Shown: piece by piece, positions 23,112 through 32,076 of the stretch
How positions within the stretch are numbered: the stretch's first letter is position 1
Layout of the letters: every line of letters begins with the position of its first letter
Source: Bacteroidales bacterium UBA5548
Lineage (GTDB): Bacteria > Bacteroidota > Bacteroidia > Bacteroidales > UBA932
DNA: 32,365 nucleotides
Direction of reading: 5' to 3'
Assembly: GCA_002425935.1 (NCBI GenBank)
Contig: DINE01000031.1
Coordinates: forward strand, 1 to 32,365
Made by a program: the position numbers and the translations under genes
Notes under the pieces: generated by a model
Database searches by the model: none
Told to the model about the DNA's origin: nothing
The model's input: the letters and a program-made list of their open reading frames with translations, nothing else

Positions 23112-24578
23112 TTACTTAGCGTTTTTGTTAAGGGCAATTCTTGCCATCAGCTCCCATGTACGGATTCTGTCTTTATAGGTATTGTGAGCGTTCATCTTAA
23201 CTATGTCAAGTGAAGCATCTGAATTGTCTTCCCAGCGGCGGCAGTGATAAAGCACGTCGTAGATACGACCAATCTGGTACTCACGTGAGATGTTCAGACC
23301 TAAAGCATAATCCTCACCATAGCTGGTATTTGGAACCTTAACATCACGAAGAACAGGAGTGTAGAATGCGCGCGGAGCACCAAGGCCATTAATTCTCAAA
23401 GCGTTGTTACGTCCGTTATCAGGAGTCCACTCTTTATGATCTATAATTCCCGGAGCAATCATCTCCATATTGAAGTTGGTCATCATATAGGTACCAACTA
23501 CCATAGCACAGTTCTGCTCGTAAAATGCATCCACAATCTTCTGAACAGTGTTCTCATCTGAGTAAACATCGTCGCTGTCCAGCTGAATGGCAAACTTACC
23601 ACACTTAGGATGGTGCACACCTAAATTCCAGCACCCTCCGATTCCAAGATCTTTTCTGTCCGGAACAACATGGATAAGCCTCTCGTCTGAAGCAAATTTT
23701 TCGATAGCCTCGAATGTGCCGTCAGTTGAGTGGTTGTCTACAATGATCAGATTGAATTTGAATGAGGTCTTTTGCATGAGGACAGACTTAATTGCATCCT
23801 CTATAGTTTTAATCCTGTTGAAAACAGGTATAATTACCGACGCCTCAAATTCAAAGTTGCCCTTGTTGAACTCAATATTTTTAAATTCAGGCTTTAGGTA
23901 TCCGCCAATCTCTTTAAGGTGTGCAGTACAAGCCTCTTCCATCTCTATTTGTACAGCACGGTTTTTAGGATCAACATAGTCAAAGATCTTCTCACCAGAC
24001 TTGCGTGTATCCTGCTCGACCTCGGTGTACAGATATTCATTAATATGAACAAGATCACCTTTTTGAGATGTTTTTAGTCTCAGGTCGTAAAGCGCAGCAT
24101 ACATATATTTAACATCCATACGTGAAGCCGCCTCTTTCAGAGAGTCTGAATTGTAGAGAAGAACCGATCCAAAGTTAAAGTCATCTCTGAGGCTACCCTT
24201 CTGATAGGTAATAACCGGGCTTGGTTTTCTTACACCCTCAACAATCTGGAAATGATCGGCATAAACCATAACTGCAGAGGTATCGCCTGCAATTTTTACC
24301 ATTCTCTCGAGAGCGAACATACCTAATACAAGAGTACTCTCTTTTGTATAGATAAGAGTGTACTCCGAATCTGCCCTTTCGGCGATTTTTTTGATAGCAG
24401 GAGTGCACTTTAAAGATTCAATATGAACAACTTCGCATCCCTCTACAGGTTCAGCCGCAGAATCGGTGGAAAGCAGAAATATTTTGCTCACCAATTGTGA
24501 CTCTTTTAACCCCTTAACTGTCTGTTCTACTTGTGCTTTACCCTGATATGGAATAAAGCAGTTTACACATTTTGTCAT
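23112..24578 (-). CDS. Two-domain glycosyltransferase, family 2 (GT-A)
   Basis: The 488-residue product ends in a GT2 domain (about 245-488) with VIIPVFNR (248-255), VDNHSTDGT (280-288) and the metal/nucleotide-sugar motif LDSDD (333-337). The first 240 residues resemble a second, diverged GT-A unit (CVNCFIPYQG, VYADHF, GSLRDDFNFGSVL) without an obvious DxD except possibly YADH. I place the start at 24578; an ATG at 24629 adds 17 residues and would overlap the promoter. No membrane segments are seen, so it is cytosolic or peripheral. It is first in the leftward cluster leading to DUF4922, SpoIID, AmpG and NamZ. Donor and acceptor are unknown. Confidence 0.78.
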   Translation of the reverse strand: MTKCVNCFIPYQGKAQVEQTVKGLKESQLVSKIFLLSTDSAAEPVEGCEVVHIESLKCTPAIKKIAERADSEYTLIYTKESTLVLGMFALERMVKIAGDTSAVMVYADHFQIVEGVRKPSPVITYQKGSLRDDFNFGSVLLYNSDSLKEAASRMDVKYMYAALYDLRLKTSQKGDLVHINEYLYTEVEQDTRKSGEKIFDYVDPKNRAVQIEMEEACTAHLKEIGGYLKPEFKNIEFNKGNFEFEASVIIPVFNRIKTIEDAIKSVLMQKTSFKFNLIIVDNHSTDGTFEAIEKFASDERLIHVVPDRKDLGIGGCWNLGVHHPKCGKFAIQLDSDDVYSDENTVQKIVDAFYEQNCAMVVGTYMMTNFNMEMIAPGIIDHKEWTPDNGRNNALRINGLGAPRAFYTPVLRDVKVPNTSYGEDYALGLNISREYQIGRIYDVLYHCRRWEDNSDASLDIVKMNAHNTYKDRIRTWELMARIALNKNAK

Positions 24579-24606
24579 AATCTTAACCTTATACTTTTTT
24601 AGGTTG

Positions 24607-24638
24607 CTAAGATATTCAATCGTGAGCAAACGAGCAAA
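24607..24638 (-). promoter_or_regulatory. Promoter of the glycosyltransferase-DUF4922-SpoIID-AmpG-NamZ cluster
   Basis: On the minus strand TTTG (24635-24638) is followed after 20 nt by TATCTTAG (24607-24614), one mismatch from TAnnTTTG. The start codon at 24578 is about 28 nt further. This supports the chosen start of the glycosyltransferase and, with the short gaps downstream, a single five-gene transcript. Confidence 0.5.
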
Positions 24639-24695
24639 AAAAGAGAATTATTGCCATAAAAAGCTTAATTTCGCGGCTTGCCAGGCCAAGATAAA

Positions 24696-26273
24696 ATGCA
24701 CCAATACGATTATCTAATAGCAGGGAGCGGGCTAGCCGGACTCTATGCCGCATTCAGAGCATCACGCTACGGAAAAGTTGCAGTCATAACAAAACTTAAT
24801 GTTAAAGACAGCAATACATTTTATGCCCAGGGAGGCATAGCCGCAGTGACAGATGAAGAGGACACTCCCGAATTTCATTCAGACGACACCATTGTTGCCG
24901 GAAGAGGACTTTGCAACCCCGAGGCAGTCAGAATATTAGTAAATGAAGGCCCGGAGAGGATCAGGGAACTTATTTCACACGGGATGAATTTTGACATGAC
25001 CCACGGACATCTTGAGTTGGGTCTTGAGGGTGGCCACAGTAAAAGGAGAGTAATTCACGCCGGAGGAGACATTACCGGAAAAAGAATTACCGAGTTCATG
25101 ATCAGGAGTATTCAGACAAACCCCAACATAACTCTATTTGAAAATCACAGGATTCTGGAGATCCTTAAATCAGGCAGTAAATGCACCGGACTCTTAGTCT
25201 GGAATAATGAGAGCTATAAAGCTGAGGCATTTTATGCAAAATCAACAATTCTGGCACTCGGAGGAGCATCAGCAATATTTTCAAGAACCACAAACCCCCT
25301 TACTGCAACGGGAGACGGAGTTGCAATTGCTTGGGAAGCAGGCTGTGAAATAGCCGACATGGAGTTCATCCAGTTTCACCCTACAACGCTGTACTCCCCG
25401 GATAACAAATCATATCTCATTAGCGAAGCGGTAAGAGGCGAGGGAGCATACCTGCTAAATTCAGCTGGAGAGCGGTTTATGACCAAAGTCCATCCGCTTG
25501 CAGAGCTGGCACCAAGAGACATTGTAGCTAAAGCAATATTTAGCGAGATTCAGAAGCAGAGAGATAGCAGGGCAGACGGAGATAATTTCGTCTGGCTCTC
25601 ACTCGGCCACCTAAACCCCGAAAGAGTACAAAGCAGATTCCCACATATTTTTCAAAAATGTGCCGAACTTGGCTTTGACATGACCGATAAAATCCCTGTT
25701 GCTCCGGCTGCGCACTATATGGTAGGAGGAGTTAAATGCAATCTGAACGGCGAGACCGATATTAAGGGCCTTTATGTATGCGGGGAGCTGGCCTCTACCG
25801 GAATAATGGGAGCAAACCGCCTTGCCTCAAATTCGCTCTCTGAGTGTCTGGTCTTTGGATACAGAGCTGTTGAAGATGCTGCCGGATCAGAAAATTCAGC
25901 AGACAGAAGTACAGAACCACTCACATATTATGCAGATGAATCACTTAGTGAACTCTGCAATCAGGTTCGCAAAAGCGTTGGAGAGATAATGACCCGGTTT
26001 GCAGGCATAGTAAGAGACAAAGAGGGGCTTACTAAAGGGTTGCAACAAATCAATAGCATCGAAAATGATATTGCAGCATCGGGCAGAGCAGAGGAGTACT
26101 ATACAAAAAGTGCTCTCTTTCTGACAACTGTCTCTAAGTTAATAATTACAGCAGCCCTTGCCCGCGAAGAGAGTCGCGGAGGACACTTCAGAAGCGACTT
26201 TCCGGAGGAGAGTGAGATGCTTAAAGTGCATTCGGCACAACAGAAAGACAGAGAACTTATATTCAAAGCATAA
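24696..26273 (+). CDS. nadB: L-aspartate oxidase (NadB)
   Basis: NadB oxidises L-aspartate to iminoaspartate using FAD, the first step of de novo NAD synthesis. The 525-residue protein has the N-terminal FAD motif GSGLAGLYAA (10-19), the substrate-proximal TFYAQGGIAAV and HSDDTIVAGRG, EFIQFHPTTLY, and the C-terminal CGELASTGIMGANRLASNSL, all typical of the fumarate reductase/NadB flavoproteins. The ATG at 24696 is preferred over a TTG at 24678, which would add six unrelated residues. It heads the nadB-nadC-nadA operon and diverges from the glycosyltransferase cluster with about 117 bp between start codons. Confidence 0.94.
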   Translation: MHQYDYLIAGSGLAGLYAAFRASRYGKVAVITKLNVKDSNTFYAQGGIAAVTDEEDTPEFHSDDTIVAGRGLCNPEAVRILVNEGPERIRELISHGMNFDMTHGHLELGLEGGHSKRRVIHAGGDITGKRITEFMIRSIQTNPNITLFENHRILEILKSGSKCTGLLVWNNESYKAEAFYAKSTILALGGASAIFSRTTNPLTATGDGVAIAWEAGCEIADMEFIQFHPTTLYSPDNKSYLISEAVRGEGAYLLNSAGERFMTKVHPLAELAPRDIVAKAIFSEIQKQRDSRADGDNFVWLSLGHLNPERVQSRFPHIFQKCAELGFDMTDKIPVAPAAHYMVGGVKCNLNGETDIKGLYVCGELASTGIMGANRLASNSLSECLVFGYRAVEDAAGSENSADRSTEPLTYYADESLSELCNQVRKSVGEIMTRFAGIVRDKEGLTKGLQQINSIENDIAASGRAEEYYTKSALFLTTVSKLIITAALAREESRGGHFRSDFPEESEMLKVHSAQQKDRELIFKA

Positions 26274-26284
26274 CAGATAAAAAG

Positions 26285-27124
26285 ATGGAAAACTCCCTGC
26301 TTATTGAAAAGATAATTCAACTTGCCATTGAGGAGGATGTGGCAACAGGAGACATTACAACAGACTCAATAATTTCTGAAAAATCAACAGCCGTTGCAAT
26401 TCTCACAGCAAAGGCACCGGGTGTAATATCGGGAATCGACATTATTAAGGATGTGTTCCTTCACTTTGACAAAGAGATAGAGTGGACCCCATATATTAAA
26501 GAGGGGCAGAGAGTTACAAAAGGAGAGATAATCCTGAGAGTTAAAGGGAGCTTCAGAGCCCTTCTCACAGGAGAGCGTACAGCACTCAACATACTGCAGA
26601 GAATGTCCGGAATTGCAACGGCAACAGCCCTTTATGTAAAAGAGCTGGAGGGAACCGGTGCAAAAATTCTTGATACTCGCAAAACCGCCCCCGGAATGAG
26701 GGTTCTGGACAAAATGGCCGTAAAGGCGGGTGGCGGAGAGAACCACAGGATGGGCTTATACGACATGGTTCTAATTAAGGATAACCATATTAAGGTAGCA
26801 GGAGGTATTAAAAATGCAGTTGCGCAGGTAAAGGCAAAGGTTGCCGCCGGAACTCTCATAGAAACAGAGACAACCAACCTCATAGAGGTTTCAGAGGCAA
26901 TAGAGGCCGGATGTGACATAATAATGTTGGATAATATGGAGAACAAAACCATGGCAGAAGCTGTTAATATAATTGCAGGTAAAGCAAGAACAGAGGCATC
27001 GGGCAACATGTCGCTTGAGAGACTTAGGGGAGTCGCACTCACAGGAGTGGACTACATAAGCGCAGGAGCGCTCACACACTCTGTAACAGCTCTGGATATA
27101 AGTATGAACATTACTCAGGAGTAA
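26285..27124 (+). CDS. nadC: Quinolinate phosphoribosyltransferase (NadC)
   Basis: NadC converts quinolinate and PRPP to nicotinate mononucleotide with loss of CO2. The 279-residue protein has EEDVATGDITTDS near the start, GERTALNILQRMSGIAT, DTRKTAPGMRVLDKMAVKAG with GGGENHRMGLYDMVLIKDNH nearby, and the C-terminal GALTHSVTALDISM, all characteristic. It lies 11 nt after nadB and 11 nt before nadA. Length is normal for the family. Confidence 0.95.
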   Translation: MENSLLIEKIIQLAIEEDVATGDITTDSIISEKSTAVAILTAKAPGVISGIDIIKDVFLHFDKEIEWTPYIKEGQRVTKGEIILRVKGSFRALLTGERTALNILQRMSGIATATALYVKELEGTGAKILDTRKTAPGMRVLDKMAVKAGGGENHRMGLYDMVLIKDNHIKVAGGIKNAVAQVKAKVAAGTLIETETTNLIEVSEAIEAGCDIIMLDNMENKTMAEAVNIIAGKARTEASGNMSLERLRGVALTGVDYISAGALTHSVTALDISMNITQE

Positions 27125-27135
27125 AACAAAAGAAG

Positions 27136-28068
27136 ATGGATAAGGGGAGTATTATCAAAGAGATAAACAGAATAAAAAAAGAGAAAAACGCAGTTATCCT
27201 TGCACACTATTATGTAGAGCCCGAAGTTCAGGATATTGCCGACTATATTGGAGATTCACTGGGCCTTTCCCAGATGGCAGGTCAGACAGATGCAGATGTT
27301 ATCCTCTTTTGCGGAGTAACATTTATGGCAGAGACCGCCTCAATAATCTCACCGGAGAAAAAGGTACTTGTACCCGACAACTCAGCCGGATGCTCCCTTG
27401 CAGACAGCATAAAAGCAGAGGACATAATAAAGTGGAGGGAGAGTAATCCAGGCGGAGTAGTTGTCTCCTACGTCAACTCAACTGCAGAGGTAAAGGCAAA
27501 CACAGATATCTGCTGTACATCGGCAAACGCAATGCAGGTAATCCTTAGCATACCGGAAGATAAGAAGATCTTTTTTGTTCCGGACAAGAACCTTGCCTCT
27601 TATATTAAAATCATGAGCGGAAGAGATATCGATATATGGGGAGGAGATTGCTGCGTACACGAGTACTTTGACACAAAAGTTCTTAAAGAGGTTATAAGCG
27701 CCCATCCTAATGCAGAAATTCTGGTACACCCCGAATCCAGCTCATCGCACGACCCGGAAATTTATGAACTTGAGAATGCCTTTATACTCTCAACTACCGG
27801 AATGGTCAAAAGGGCTAAAATCTCTCCGGCCAAAAAATTCATAGTGGCAACAGAGCCGGGAGTAATATATCAGATGAAGAGAATTGCCCCCCATAAGGAG
27901 TTTATTGCAGTAGAGCCCTACAACAAGTGCTACCAGATGAGAAAGGTAACACTTGAAAAGGTACTGGCGTCACTTAAAGAGGAGAGGTACGAGATTAAAG
28001 TTCCCGAAGAGATCCGGGCCAAAGCTCTGCCATCTATCGAAAGAATGCTTCGAATTCTGGGGTCGTGA
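27136..28068 (+). CDS. nadA: Quinolinate synthase (NadA)
   Basis: NadA condenses iminoaspartate with dihydroxyacetone phosphate to quinolinate and holds a [4Fe-4S] cluster. The 310-residue protein shows the three expected cluster cysteines: C86 in DNSAGCSLAD, C172 (or C173) in GGDCCVHE, and C265 in PYNKCYQM. Other signatures are LAHYYVEPEVQDIADYIGDS, FMAETASI, and HPESS. It ends the nad operon; its stop lies 2 nt from the stop of the convergent DoxX-like gene. Oxygen sensitivity of the cluster is a family property. Confidence 0.95.
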   Translation: MDKGSIIKEINRIKKEKNAVILAHYYVEPEVQDIADYIGDSLGLSQMAGQTDADVILFCGVTFMAETASIISPEKKVLVPDNSAGCSLADSIKAEDIIKWRESNPGGVVVSYVNSTAEVKANTDICCTSANAMQVILSIPEDKKIFFVPDKNLASYIKIMSGRDIDIWGGDCCVHEYFDTKVLKEVISAHPNAEILVHPESSSSHDPEIYELENAFILSTTGMVKRAKISPAKKFIVATEPGVIYQMKRIAPHKEFIAVEPYNKCYQMRKVTLEKVLASLKEERYEIKVPEEIRAKALPSIERMLRILGS

Positions 28069-28070
28069 GG

Positions 28071-28535
28071 TTACTGCTTTTTGCCTAATCTCCCGCCAAG
28101 AACAATTCCTGCAGAGATTATTACAATATTCTTAATTATGTACTGACCCTCAAGAGTTGGCGCATAGGGGAATTGTGTAAATACCTCTTCCGGAAAAAGA
28201 AATACCGGCATAAATGTTCCCGCCATCTGAAGGAAGAGCAGAATTAATGTCTCTCTCATAAACTTCCCTGATATCAAACCAATACCAATAAGCACCTCCC
28301 ACAAAGCCAGTCCGTTTATTATAACCAAATCGGGAAGAATCCCAAAGGTCATGACACTTATTGTTCTTATAGCAAGCTCCTGAGCCGGGCTGACTCCCGG
28401 GAAAAACTTAAGGAATCCAAACCAGAAAAAGACAATTCCAAGCGACACTCTCAACAGTACAAATCCGTTTTTTGACATCCACTTAATAACGCTCTCTTCA
28501 ATTTTCAACAGATCTTCTTTTTTGAATTTTATCAT
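28071..28535 (-). CDS. DoxX/YkgB-like small membrane protein
   Basis: The 154-residue protein has four predicted membrane helices, with the DoxX-family style motif RVSLGIVFFWFGFLKF in the first and PDLVIINGLALWEVLIGIGLISG in the middle. A short amphipathic N-terminus (about 1-22) precedes the first helix. DoxX-like proteins are small four-helix membrane proteins of mostly unclear function, some linked to redox or thiol stress. It is monocistronic, convergent with nadA and divergent from the DUF6146 gene. Alternative placement in DUF417/YkgB is possible. Confidence 0.65.
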   Translation of the reverse strand: MIKFKKEDLLKIEESVIKWMSKNGFVLLRVSLGIVFFWFGFLKFFPGVSPAQELAIRTISVMTFGILPDLVIINGLALWEVLIGIGLISGKFMRETLILLFLQMAGTFMPVFLFPEEVFTQFPYAPTLEGQYIIKNIVIISAGIVLGGRLGKKQ

Positions 28536-28642
28536 ATAGAGTAAGGGTTTTAATATTTTATAAACGGTTGGAACCTCTAAAAGGTTGAAAAGATAAATCT
28601 AAATTCTTTAATTTTTTTTTAAATTGCATCTGACCCTAAAAA

Positions 28643-29065
28643 ATGAGAGAGATGAAGAATTTACTGCCATTTTCGGTTTTAGTCGTTGTATCGGCTATTA
28701 TCTTCTCGTGCGGAGTGCAGAGAGGGGTGAAATCTCCTGCGAACGGAGGGTTTGCCATTAAAGACACAGTTTCGGCTCAGGACTCGCTGGAGTATGAGCT
28801 GATTGTATTTGATCCGTCATTTGAGTACTGGCTTCAATCCCGAAGTATAAACAAGAGCCAGTATTCGAACCACTATCTTAAAAACATGAACCGGATTTAT
28901 GCCGATGAGTGGAACAGAAGATATGCAAGGGGGGACCGCAGATTTGACTCCTATCTTAACTACGACCCTTTTGCAGAGTATGACTTTGAATTCAGTTACA
29001 GACTCTTCATGTACTTTAAATACTTCGAAGAGGTTCACAGGATAAAGATCCTTCCGGGGAGATAA
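28643..29065 (+). CDS. DUF6146-like lipoprotein
   Basis: The 140-residue product has an N-terminal hydrophobic segment ending SAIIFSCGVQ, a lipobox-like S-C at about residue 23, so it is probably a lipoprotein. The body is rich in Tyr, Arg and Asp, with YELIVFDPSFEYWLQSR, YLKNMNRIYADEWNRRY and YDPFAEYDFEFSYRLFMYFKYF. This fits my memory of DUF6146, a Bacteroidota family of unknown function. An alternative start at 28652 would shorten it by three residues. A hairpin terminator overlaps its stop. No role can be read from the neighbours. Confidence 0.65.
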   Translation: MREMKNLLPFSVLVVVSAIIFSCGVQRGVKSPANGGFAIKDTVSAQDSLEYELIVFDPSFEYWLQSRSINKSQYSNHYLKNMNRIYADEWNRRYARGDRRFDSYLNYDPFAEYDFEFSYRLFMYFKYFEEVHRIKILPGR

Positions 29066-29089
29066 TATAATCCCCCCGAAAGTCCTTTT
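29056..29089 (+). terminator. Probable terminator overlapping the end of the DUF6146 gene
   Basis: GGGGA (29056-29060) pairs with TCCCC (29071-29075), with partial outer pairing, around an A/T-rich loop that contains the stop codon; CCTTTTT follows at 29083-29089. The stem is short, so efficiency is uncertain. Confidence 0.5.
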
Positions 29090-29091
29090 TA

Positions 29092-30633
29092 TCAGGCAAT
29101 AAACAGAGCGTATAAAACACCAAGAACACCTATTGAGGCCAGTATAAATACAGGCTTCACAGGCATTACTCCGTTGTTTTCGGCAGTCTTACCGAATATA
29201 CCAAATACCAGCGGGTGTACCAAAAACGGCATTGCAAACACAAACGCAATCATCTCTGCCGCCTGAGGGCCGAACATACCACCCTGAATTGCCGCAAAGA
29301 GTCCAAAGTGCGAGATTGCCGAAGAGTTTGCCATAACAGCATCGTTCAGACCGATTCCGCCCAGTGAGAGCAGGAAAAGACCACCGAAAACTGCAGTGAG
29401 CTGCCAGCCAAGAGAGAAGAGCATTAACCCCTTAATCTCTTTAGCATCCTGATTGTTAGCCTTTTTAAGAATTCTGAGGCTCCATACCGTAAAGAGAATA
29501 CCAGCCGCAACAACCATCAATGTATAAGGGATGAGCAGTTTACCCGCCGATGCACTTGCTGCAAGAATTGAAAAGACAAATATGTGACCCGCAAACGGTA
29601 CATTAATCATAATCGGAGCTCTCACCTGGGCGTCCTCACCAAGATCGCCTGCAGTACACGCCCCGGTAAGACCGGAGTGAGAGAGCGACCCGGCCATTCC
29701 CGGAGCAAGATTTCTGATATGGTTTGATTTTCCAAGAAAGATGAGCAGCGCAAGACCTCCAAACATCCAGAAAAGCTGACCAAAAAAGCCATAGGCCAGA
29801 ACAGAGGTCATTCCGGTAAGTTGAAATGCATCGGCAATTCTTGACCCTCCTACCATAAAGTTAGCTGCAAGAACAACAGGAATACCTGCAAAGAGCAGAG
29901 ACCTGATTGTAGGCCCAAACTTCCAGTTTGAGAAGAGCATCCCGGCAATTACCGAAAAGACCATCGCAAAGAATATCTCCGGAAGCGCAATAAAAGGCCT
30001 GATTGTCTTTGAAATATAAAAAGAGAGAAGAAGAATCCCAAGGATTCCGGCCGTCTCTATCATACCCTTTCTTATATAGACCGGCTTATTTGTAATTTTT
30101 GCCCTGTAGTCAATAAGTATAATTGAACCTACAAGCCCCAGATATCCAAGCAGCGGATAAAATGCATCAAGAGGTTCATTGTTGTTATGTCCTATTATCA
30201 CCCTCTTCATAGACTCTATTCCTATGAGAATAAAGAAGGCTCTTATAAGAAACATAAACTGCGTAAACTTTGTTCCCAGAAACATCTCCTCCTGAGACGG
30301 GATTACAATGTCTGTTTTGTCAAGCTCCTGTTTACTGATGATCTTTCTTATCTCCTGCCCTCCCATAAAGAAGGAGGCAATAAGGGCTGTAATTGTAACT
30401 TTGCTGGTAAAATCTACAATTGGGAACTCTTTTAACCCGGGAGTTGCCATACCCGTTCTGGTAAGTATGTAACCCATGAGTAAACCGAAAATTACAATAA
30501 TCAATATCGGTGAATAACGGGTCCCGGCTACAAAAGTTCTTGAAACAAGAACCATAGATATAACCATAAGGAATGTAAGCCAAAACTGATTCAAAATGTG
30601 AGTGTTGGCCATGAAGTCGGTGATCTGTTCCAT
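29092..30633 (-). CDS. Polytopic membrane protein, transporter-like, family not recognised
   Basis: The 513-residue protein has about twelve or thirteen hydrophobic segments. It includes a striking polar, small-residue stretch SHSGLTGACTAGDLGEDAQV within a membrane context, which looks like a re-entrant or substrate-site loop as in secondary transporters. A charged loop (about residues 100-130: KIISKQELDKTDIVIPSQEE) separates two halves. I place the start at 30633 (MEQITDF); an upstream ATG at 30696 would overlap the stop of the capA-like gene by 41 bp and adds another hydrophobic stretch. It follows capA-like by 22 nt, so the two may be cotranscribed. Function unknown; a sodium-coupled organic-acid transporter is one guess. 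Confidence 0.55.
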   Translation of the reverse strand: MEQITDFMANTHILNQFWLTFLMVISMVLVSRTFVAGTRYSPILIIVIFGLLMGYILTRTGMATPGLKEFPIVDFTSKVTITALIASFFMGGQEIRKIISKQELDKTDIVIPSQEEMFLGTKFTQFMFLIRAFFILIGIESMKRVIIGHNNNEPLDAFYPLLGYLGLVGSIILIDYRAKITNKPVYIRKGMIETAGILGILLLSFYISKTIRPFIALPEIFFAMVFSVIAGMLFSNWKFGPTIRSLLFAGIPVVLAANFMVGGSRIADAFQLTGMTSVLAYGFFGQLFWMFGGLALLIFLGKSNHIRNLAPGMAGSLSHSGLTGACTAGDLGEDAQVRAPIMINVPFAGHIFVFSILAASASAGKLLIPYTLMVVAAGILFTVWSLRILKKANNQDAKEIKGLMLFSLGWQLTAVFGGLFLLSLGGIGLNDAVMANSSAISHFGLFAAIQGGMFGPQAAEMIAFVFAMPFLVHPLVFGIFGKTAENNGVMPVKPVFILASIGVLGVLYALFIA

Positions 30634-30655
30634 CGATTGGTTTTTAGTTAATAAA

Positions 30656-32035
30656 TTAGTTGCGATTGTGTATATGAAGATAAGAGTGAGGAACAAAGTC
30701 CCCGCTCTTTTTCAATTGCACAGATTGAACGGCAGTTACACGGCAAGGTTCTGTAAACATTGCCGAGGTAAAATTGCCAAGTGAGTAGTAAATTAGAGAC
30801 TTTCTCTGTTTGCCGGAGGAGTCTTTAAAGTGGTAGAATATTCTTTTTTCGTCAAGGTTTTCAAATAGCGCAGCAACATCCCGCTGCTTATGATCTTCAA
30901 GAAAAGAGTAGCCGTTACCCAGTACAATCTCTGTTGGCTGTACAACGTGAGGATGCGCTCCTGCAACAATATCTGCCCCTGCAGCGGCAAGCTCTCTCCC
31001 CACCCTCATAATTTCAGGATCGGGGTACATCTCAAACTCAAATCCCCAGTGAACATATACGATTTTAAAATCCACACCATCGGAATCCATCTCTCTCAGC
31101 GCCTTTACAGGTTCTGAAATATCTATTTTTGAAGGGTTTAGCGGAGCAAGACCGGGGATAGTGTTAAGCTTTACACCTTTGTTCTGAAGCAGAGAGGGGT
31201 TGTTCAGCCCCCATGAAGTGGCATAAAGACCAATTTTAACGCCGTTTTTCTCTATTGTTAAATAGCTTTTAGCTCCGGAGCAGTCATGTTGACCGTTGTT
31301 GCTTAAGGTAACTCCTGTGTACAGTATTCCCTCTGAGCGCAAAAAATCCATTGTTCTTTTAAGGCCGTCGACACCCATATCCAGAGTGTGATTGTTGGCA
31401 AGTGACAATGCAGTAAAGATATTGGTACCACTCTCTCTTCTCAATAACCTCAAAAGCTCCGGCGGAGAGTTGTATCTCACATAATCGGGCCAGAAAGAGG
31501 GAACTCTCTGCAAAGTATCTATTGGAGTCTCCAGATTCCCTATTACAATATCAAAACCGGAAAGGTAACTCTTCAGCTGCTCGTCGGGATAGCTATCTTT
31601 AATCCTCCTCATCCACATAATATCTCCAACAAAAGCCATTGTGAGAACAATTTCATCTTCCGGATTTATATAGGTACTCGAAATTGTATCAACCTCTTTA
31701 CCAGAGGTATCAGAAGCAAATGTGCCGTCTGATACTTTAATGAACTCCAGATACTCATTCTGAATTTTAAAGAAATTCATTATACTGTCGGGCGCCGTGT
31801 GCTTTTTACTGATGTACTTTCGAATATACTTAACACTCGACGGGAGTGCCTCTTTCAAGGAGAGACCCTCTGCACGAAACTCTTTATATGAGTTGCTCTC
31901 CCCGCCTGAAGAGAACCAAAGAGTTGCAAAAACTGCGATGAATGTGATTAAGATGGATAAAAGAGAATACAGGAAAATCTTTAAGATTTTCTTTGCTCTG
32001 CTGCAGAGGCGCCTTTTGATATCGGTGTTGCTCAT
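30656..32035 (-). CDS. CapA-like metallophosphoesterase-fold protein, membrane anchored
   Basis: The 459-residue protein has one N-terminal membrane segment (about 18-40) followed by an extracytoplasmic domain of the CapA/PgsA type (calcineurin-like fold). Motifs are AFVGDIMW (134-141), VIGNLETPID (164-173), SLANNHTLDMG (211-221), VYVHWGFEFE, VAGAHPHVVQ, and YSLGNF. CapA homologues participate in poly-gamma-glutamate capsule synthesis, but many members stand alone, as here, with no capB/capC, so the substrate is open. The start at 32035 is preferred; an ATG at 32074 adds 13 residues and lies next to the tRNA terminator. Confidence 0.8.
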   Translation of the reverse strand: MSNTDIKRRLCSRAKKILKIFLYSLLSILITFIAVFATLWFSSGGESNSYKEFRAEGLSLKEALPSSVKYIRKYISKKHTAPDSIMNFFKIQNEYLEFIKVSDGTFASDTSGKEVDTISSTYINPEDEIVLTMAFVGDIMWMRRIKDSYPDEQLKSYLSGFDIVIGNLETPIDTLQRVPSFWPDYVRYNSPPELLRLLRRESGTNIFTALSLANNHTLDMGVDGLKRTMDFLRSEGILYTGVTLSNNGQHDCSGAKSYLTIEKNGVKIGLYATSWGLNNPSLLQNKGVKLNTIPGLAPLNPSKIDISEPVKALREMDSDGVDFKIVYVHWGFEFEMYPDPEIMRVGRELAAAGADIVAGAHPHVVQPTEIVLGNGYSFLEDHKQRDVAALFENLDEKRIFYHFKDSSGKQRKSLIYYSLGNFTSAMFTEPCRVTAVQSVQLKKSGDFVPHSYLHIHNRN

Positions 32036-32076
32036 ATAAAACTCAACAGAGTAAAAATAGTTAATCGTTCTCAATT

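Noticed and set aside
30634..30696. N-terminal extension of the polytopic membrane protein to an ATG at 30696
   Set aside because: It would overlap the capA-like coding region by 41 bp, and the ATG at 30633 gives a normal intergenic gap.
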